Of a stretch of 64,000 nt of DNA, positions 60,769 to 64,000 are shown piece by piece. The DNA comes from Salinibacillus xinjiangensis. Lineage in GTDB: Bacteria; Bacillota; Bacilli; Bacillales; Alkalibacillaceae. Positions within the stretch are counted from its first letter, which is position 1. Every line of letters begins with the position of its first letter. Under the pieces are notes generated by a model. The model was not told where the DNA came from and did not search any database. It saw only the letters and a list, made by a program, of their open reading frames with translations. The translations under genes and the position numbers were made by a program. The stretch lies in assembly GCF_009649735.1 (NCBI RefSeq), contig NZ_WJNH01000001.1, positions 310,001 through 374,000 on the forward strand, read 5' to 3'.

Positions 60769-61083
60769 TTAAATAAATACTTCTTCCCCTAATATTTCTG
60801 GAAGTTGTATTAGTTCAAATACCTCAAACACATCATCCTGAACGTCTGAGATAGTGATTTTCACATTTTGTTCTTTCAATGTATTAACAAGACTTATTAA
60901 TAAGCCCATTCCCGATGAATCAACAAAGGGTACTTTTTCCAAGCTAATATTAATACTGTGATAATGAACCAGCTCTGGAATTAGTTCCTCGTTTACAACT
61001 TCAGTACCCTCAATATCTAAATCTCCTTCAAGGGATACGAGTAAGAAATCATTTTTTTCAACCGTTGTATATTTAAGCATCAT
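60769..61083 (-). CDS. STAS-domain anti-sigma factor antagonist
   Basis: 104 residues, a single STAS domain of SpoIIAA/RsbV type: LVSLEGDLDIEGTE (strand), then INISLEKVPFVDSSGMGLLI with the phosphorylatable Ser at about 57-58, and a helical C-terminus. Such proteins are dephosphorylated by PP2C phosphatases and then bind a kinase/anti-sigma factor. Only 13 bp after the DUF342 gene and with a PP2C gene upstream, it is likely a partner-switch element; no kinase or sigma factor is visible here. Confidence 0.87.
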   Translation of the reverse strand: MMLKYTTVEKNDFLLVSLEGDLDIEGTEVVNEELIPELVHYHSINISLEKVPFVDSSGMGLLISLVNTLKEQNVKITISDVQDDVFEVFELIQLPEILGEEVFI

Positions 61084-61096
61084 TCAATCTCCAATC

Positions 61097-63199
61097 TTAT
61101 AAGGACTCAAGTTTAAGTTCATTTTCTTGATTTAAGTAAGCTTTTAAGTGATTTTTTTTATCATTTATAAGGTGGGTTTTATTACCGATTCTTAACAAAG
61201 TCCCTTCAAAGGCTTGTGTAATATGAATCTTTTGATCACTAGGTACAGATACTATGGTTTTAGTTCCACTATTCGAACCAACTTCATTTATACTAACGCC
61301 AAGTTTTCCATATATTTCTCCCCCACGAACCATTCCGCTTACTTTTAGTTGACCTCCGGAATGGATTTTGGTATTAAGACATCCTTTTCCTATAACGTTT
61401 ATATCCCCACTACAATATAATCTACTATTTACTGCTTGTGCAACCGCCATATAGGAGTCTGGCTCAACAGGAGTTTCACTAAGTTCCGATAACTCTTTCA
61501 TTTTCTGTGATAAATTCCTTAATTGATCAATGGTTGTAACTTGAGTAGAAAGGTTAATAAAAATTTGCTTAAGGGATACTGCTATTTGAACCCATTCCTT
61601 CTCTTCTAAGTGATTTTCCCCTTTTTCTACCACTTCTTGATATTGTTTGGCATAAGGGATAAAGTTTTGAAATCTTTTTTCTAAAAGAATCATTATTAAT
61701 GGTTGTAATCCCGTAATCGAAAAATCATTTGATTTAAAAGCAGGAGATTGGGACAATTGCTGAATAAAGACAATCATTTTATCTAGTTGTTTATTCATAA
61801 TTCCAAGTAAGTGACCCAACTCAGCAATCAACAAATTATTTTTACCAGCATTTAATTCAGAATTAATGACATTTCCTTTTACCACCATGGCTTTAGAAGA
61901 AGTTAAGTCAGCCTCACTAACGGACTTGTGAACAAAAATGTCCCCACCCGCATCAACGGTCATGTTTTCTTCCACTTGGCCGATAATCTCTACATCTCCA
62001 ATAAAGCGAATATTCCCAGAAGACAAATTCACATCCCCCTCATGAATAAGCTTCTCCAAAATTGTCGCCTTTACCAGATGTCCTCGTTGTTCAATAAACG
62101 GGCGCCCCGATTCAGTTGCCACTAACTTATCACCCACTTCAATAACTCCTCTTCCCGAAGCTATTTTCAGTGGATAGGTCTGCTTGGCAGGAAGAGGTTC
62201 ATTAGTCACCGTAACCCCTGGTATTCCGGGTTTAGGTGGATAAATAATCCCAATTACTTGTCCTTTTTCAACATTAGGTATAAATTTCGTTTCCCTAAAG
62301 TCGACATTACCCGATTCATCTTCTACAAGGCCATTCATTGAATTCACATCTACTTTTAAATCAAGCCAACCATGATTACCAGGATGAGCACTTCTTCCTT
62401 TAGCTACCACAAATTCACCCGGTTCTACCGCGTTTATGGCTTGGACGATTTCATTATGCTGGATTCCATAAATGACCCGAAAGTCTTGGAGTTTTTTTAA
62501 AACATCCTCGTATTCTAGGGAATTATGAACCTCTCTAGATTCCTCTATAACTAAGTCTATATGTTTATCAGGATCAACGTCCTTAATTCTATGATTTACT
62601 ATAAAGCCTGGATCGACCTTTAAAATAGCCTTTAATCCATTTTCTACAAGGGAAACCTGCCAACTAGTTTCTTTTTCCGAAGATTCGTCTAACTTTATGT
62701 CCAACTGATCGTTTTGTGAAATCACAGTTGATTTTTCCTGAACTTCCATACCATTCTTATATAGTTTAACACCCTTGTCTATTTGGACAGTTGGATAGTG
62801 AAATGGCGAGTCTTTTACGTAAATCTTATTATTGTTAACCCAAGCTTTTCCTTCTAATTGAGAATCACCCGATTGAAAAAAACTAGAATTCCGTTCATCA
62901 CTCAAACCCTCTACATCTGTTGAATGTTCCCCATCCTTGTCTATTGGAAGAATCTCAACGATTTCTTCACTGGTATGAGTTACATGATTCATCACCTTTG
63001 CCTCATCTGATTTAGAAGTGCTACTTTTTTGATTTAATGAAATTTTTACAATCGCTTCTTTTCTTCCAATTCCTATAAATCCGTTTTTTTCCTGTTGAAT
63101 GACCTCAATATCAACCTCTTTTTTTGAGACATCCATTAAATTCAACCCTATGTTTATGGCTTCCTTCAAATTTTTACCCTTGGAAATAATATTTTGCAT
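61097..63199 (-). CDS. DUF342 (FapA-family) polymer-like protein with Jag-N domain
   Basis: 700 residues. N-terminal Jag_N domain (LKEAINIGLNLMDVSKKEVD, KNGFIGIGRKEAIVKI; 1-55), linker, FapA-type DUF342 core from about 220 (HPGNHGWLDLKV, PPKPGIPGVTVTNEPLPAK at about 322) and a right-handed beta-helix-like repeat zone (GDVNLSSGNIRFIGDVEIIG, AGGDIFVHKSVSEA at about 395-430; NVIGKGCLNTKIHSGGQ near 615) with a coiled coil at about 470-570. DUF342 proteins are thought to form cytoplasmic scaffolds in some bacteria. Lies between the STAS and PP2C genes, so its activity may be controlled with them. Confidence 0.85.
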   Translation of the reverse strand: MQNIISKGKNLKEAINIGLNLMDVSKKEVDIEVIQQEKNGFIGIGRKEAIVKISLNQKSSTSKSDEAKVMNHVTHTSEEIVEILPIDKDGEHSTDVEGLSDERNSSFFQSGDSQLEGKAWVNNNKIYVKDSPFHYPTVQIDKGVKLYKNGMEVQEKSTVISQNDQLDIKLDESSEKETSWQVSLVENGLKAILKVDPGFIVNHRIKDVDPDKHIDLVIEESREVHNSLEYEDVLKKLQDFRVIYGIQHNEIVQAINAVEPGEFVVAKGRSAHPGNHGWLDLKVDVNSMNGLVEDESGNVDFRETKFIPNVEKGQVIGIIYPPKPGIPGVTVTNEPLPAKQTYPLKIASGRGVIEVGDKLVATESGRPFIEQRGHLVKATILEKLIHEGDVNLSSGNIRFIGDVEIIGQVEENMTVDAGGDIFVHKSVSEADLTSSKAMVVKGNVINSELNAGKNNLLIAELGHLLGIMNKQLDKMIVFIQQLSQSPAFKSNDFSITGLQPLIMILLEKRFQNFIPYAKQYQEVVEKGENHLEEKEWVQIAVSLKQIFINLSTQVTTIDQLRNLSQKMKELSELSETPVEPDSYMAVAQAVNSRLYCSGDINVIGKGCLNTKIHSGGQLKVSGMVRGGEIYGKLGVSINEVGSNSGTKTIVSVPSDQKIHITQAFEGTLLRIGNKTHLINDKKNHLKAYLNQENELKLESL

Positions 63200-63217
63200 C
63201 CTACTACCTCCTTTCTA

Positions 63218-64000
63218 CTACGGATTTATTACAGGGGAATTATAACTAGTTATATTCGTTTGATCGTGATTCACTTTAAGTAACACCATTGTAATATCAT
63301 CTTTTTGTGGTACATTTTCCGTGAATTTATCAATGGAATTCGTGATGGATTCTTCCATTTCCTTAACATCCAAACCATAGTTTTTCTTAAGAGTTTCTTC
63401 TAAACGGTCTATTCGGAACATTTCTCCATCCTGATTCAGAGCTTCTGTGATACCATCCGTATAGAAAAAAACTAACTCCTCTTCTTCTATCTTGATGGAA
63501 TTTTCTTCATAAGAGGTACTCGGAAGCCCCCCTAACATAACCCCTTTAATTTTTGGAGCTTCGAAAACTTCATGAATTGATTTCACCACTAAAGGTAAAT
63601 TATGTCCGGCACTTGCATAAGTGAGCGTTCTTTGACAAGGATCCCAATCTGCACATAAGACCGTCACGAAGGAACCCAGAGTACGAAGATCCTCGTACAT
63701 TGCATTATTCATAGCAGTTAATGTCTCTCCTGGACCTTTTGTGCTCTCTGCCGCACTACGAAATGCGCCACGAGTTAAAATCATTAACATGGCTGCCGGA
63801 ATTCCCTTTCCCATTACATCTCCAATCACAATTCGTAATTTGCCATTTGAGAGTAAGTAAAAATCATAATAATCTCCACCAATCAATCGAGCAGGAATAG
63901 AAATCCCTGAAATTTGACCATTTTCTATTTTAGGGTTGTTTCCATTTAATAGTTTCATTTGAATATTACGAGCTAGCTTGATTTCTCTTTCCAATGTTTT
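63218..64000 (-). CDS. PP2C/SpoIIE-domain phosphatase, 5' end cut off
   Basis: Visible part about 258 residues; the frame stays open to the right edge (KTLEREIKLARNIQ), so the gene continues and a TTG at 63994 is not taken as the true start. SpoIIE/PP2C motifs: ISIPARLIGGDYYDFYLLSN, VIGDVMGKGIPAAMLM, LTYASAGHNLPLVV, FFYTDGITEALNQDGEMF and ENVPQKDDITMVLL with metal-binding Asp residues. In this family the phosphatase activates STAS antagonists such as RsbV; the STAS gene follows two genes on. A sensor domain probably lies beyond the window. Confidence 0.9.
   Translation of the reverse strand, partial: KTLEREIKLARNIQMKLLNGNNPKIENGQISGISIPARLIGGDYYDFYLLSNGKLRIVIGDVMGKGIPAAMLMILTRGAFRSAAESTKGPGETLTAMNNAMYEDLRTLGSFVTVLCADWDPCQRTLTYASAGHNLPLVVKSIHEVFEAPKIKGVMLGGLPSTSYEENSIKIEEEELVFFYTDGITEALNQDGEMFRIDRLEETLKKNYGLDVKEMEESITNSIDKFTENVPQKDDITMVLLKVNHDQTNITSYNSPVINP

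Overview
The window is low-GC DNA with strong purine-rich Shine-Dalgarno sites, frequent GTG and TTG starts, T-tailed hairpin terminators and many Bacillus-type genes: SinR and SinI homologues, TapA, two SipW-type signal peptidases, TasA-like matrix proteins, a UvrD/YjcD-like helicase, and a CcpA cre-like site. It therefore looks like chromosomal DNA of a Bacillus sensu lato (family Bacillaceae). No rRNA, tRNA, prophage or CRISPR array was seen. No species is claimed.

Layout. 1-3.9 kb: split transketolase (5' end cut by the window edge), zinc polyol-type dehydrogenase and a GntP-family permease, apparently a sugar-acid or polyol catabolic cluster. 4.3-7.2 kb: RNase H-like protein, NhaC-type antiporter and a ParB-like protein. 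7.2-15 kb: two REP-associated tyrosine transposases (RAYTs) and two families of REP-like repeats, surrounding a GABA-type aminotransferase / YjiH-type membrane protein / FAD-linked oxidase operon with a broken sigma-54-type regulator in front. 15-21.5 kb: a DsbA-like gene whose first catalytic Cys codon is UGA, ugd, an MFS transporter and a UvrD-family helicase. 21.6-26.3 kb: an N-acyl amino acid module (M20 deacylase, RpiR regulator, YfcC transporter, N-acylamino acid racemase). 26.4-36.6 kb: YeiH/LysR pair, DUF5667 surface protein, DMT transporter, amidase, SGNH hydrolase, DJ-1/PfpI protein, NERD protein, then about 1.7 kb of repeats and decayed genes. 36.6-47.4 kb: an acid-sugar operon (Fe-ADH, two DapA-like aldolases, PdxA2-like dehydrogenase, TRAP-TAXI transporter, DUF1537 kinase) with a divergent PrpR-like regulator. 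47.4-48.75 kb: a decayed channel gene and more repeats. 48.75-58.7 kb: a phosphodiesterase and a large biofilm-matrix locus (tapA, sipW, three TasA-like proteins, an LPDTA-anchored protein, a TVP38 membrane protein, a second sipW and a fourth TasA-like protein with FPD repeats), followed by sinR and, 1.1 kb away, a separate sinI. 58.9-64 kb: small lipoproteins, paired palindromes, a response-regulator remnant, and a STAS / DUF342 (FapA) / PP2C-SpoIIE group cut by the right edge.

The most unusual signals are: a 52-bp-period family of GTCC...GGAC dyad arrays in five intergenic places; perfect AAACAAACGTTTGTTT palindromes that come in pairs with centres 56-58 bp apart; the in-frame UGA exactly at a catalytic Cys with a hairpin just downstream; and the expanded TasA/SipW locus with sinR and sinI separated but carrying duplicated promoters. 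All functional statements come from reading the sequence and from family knowledge; no database search was run.
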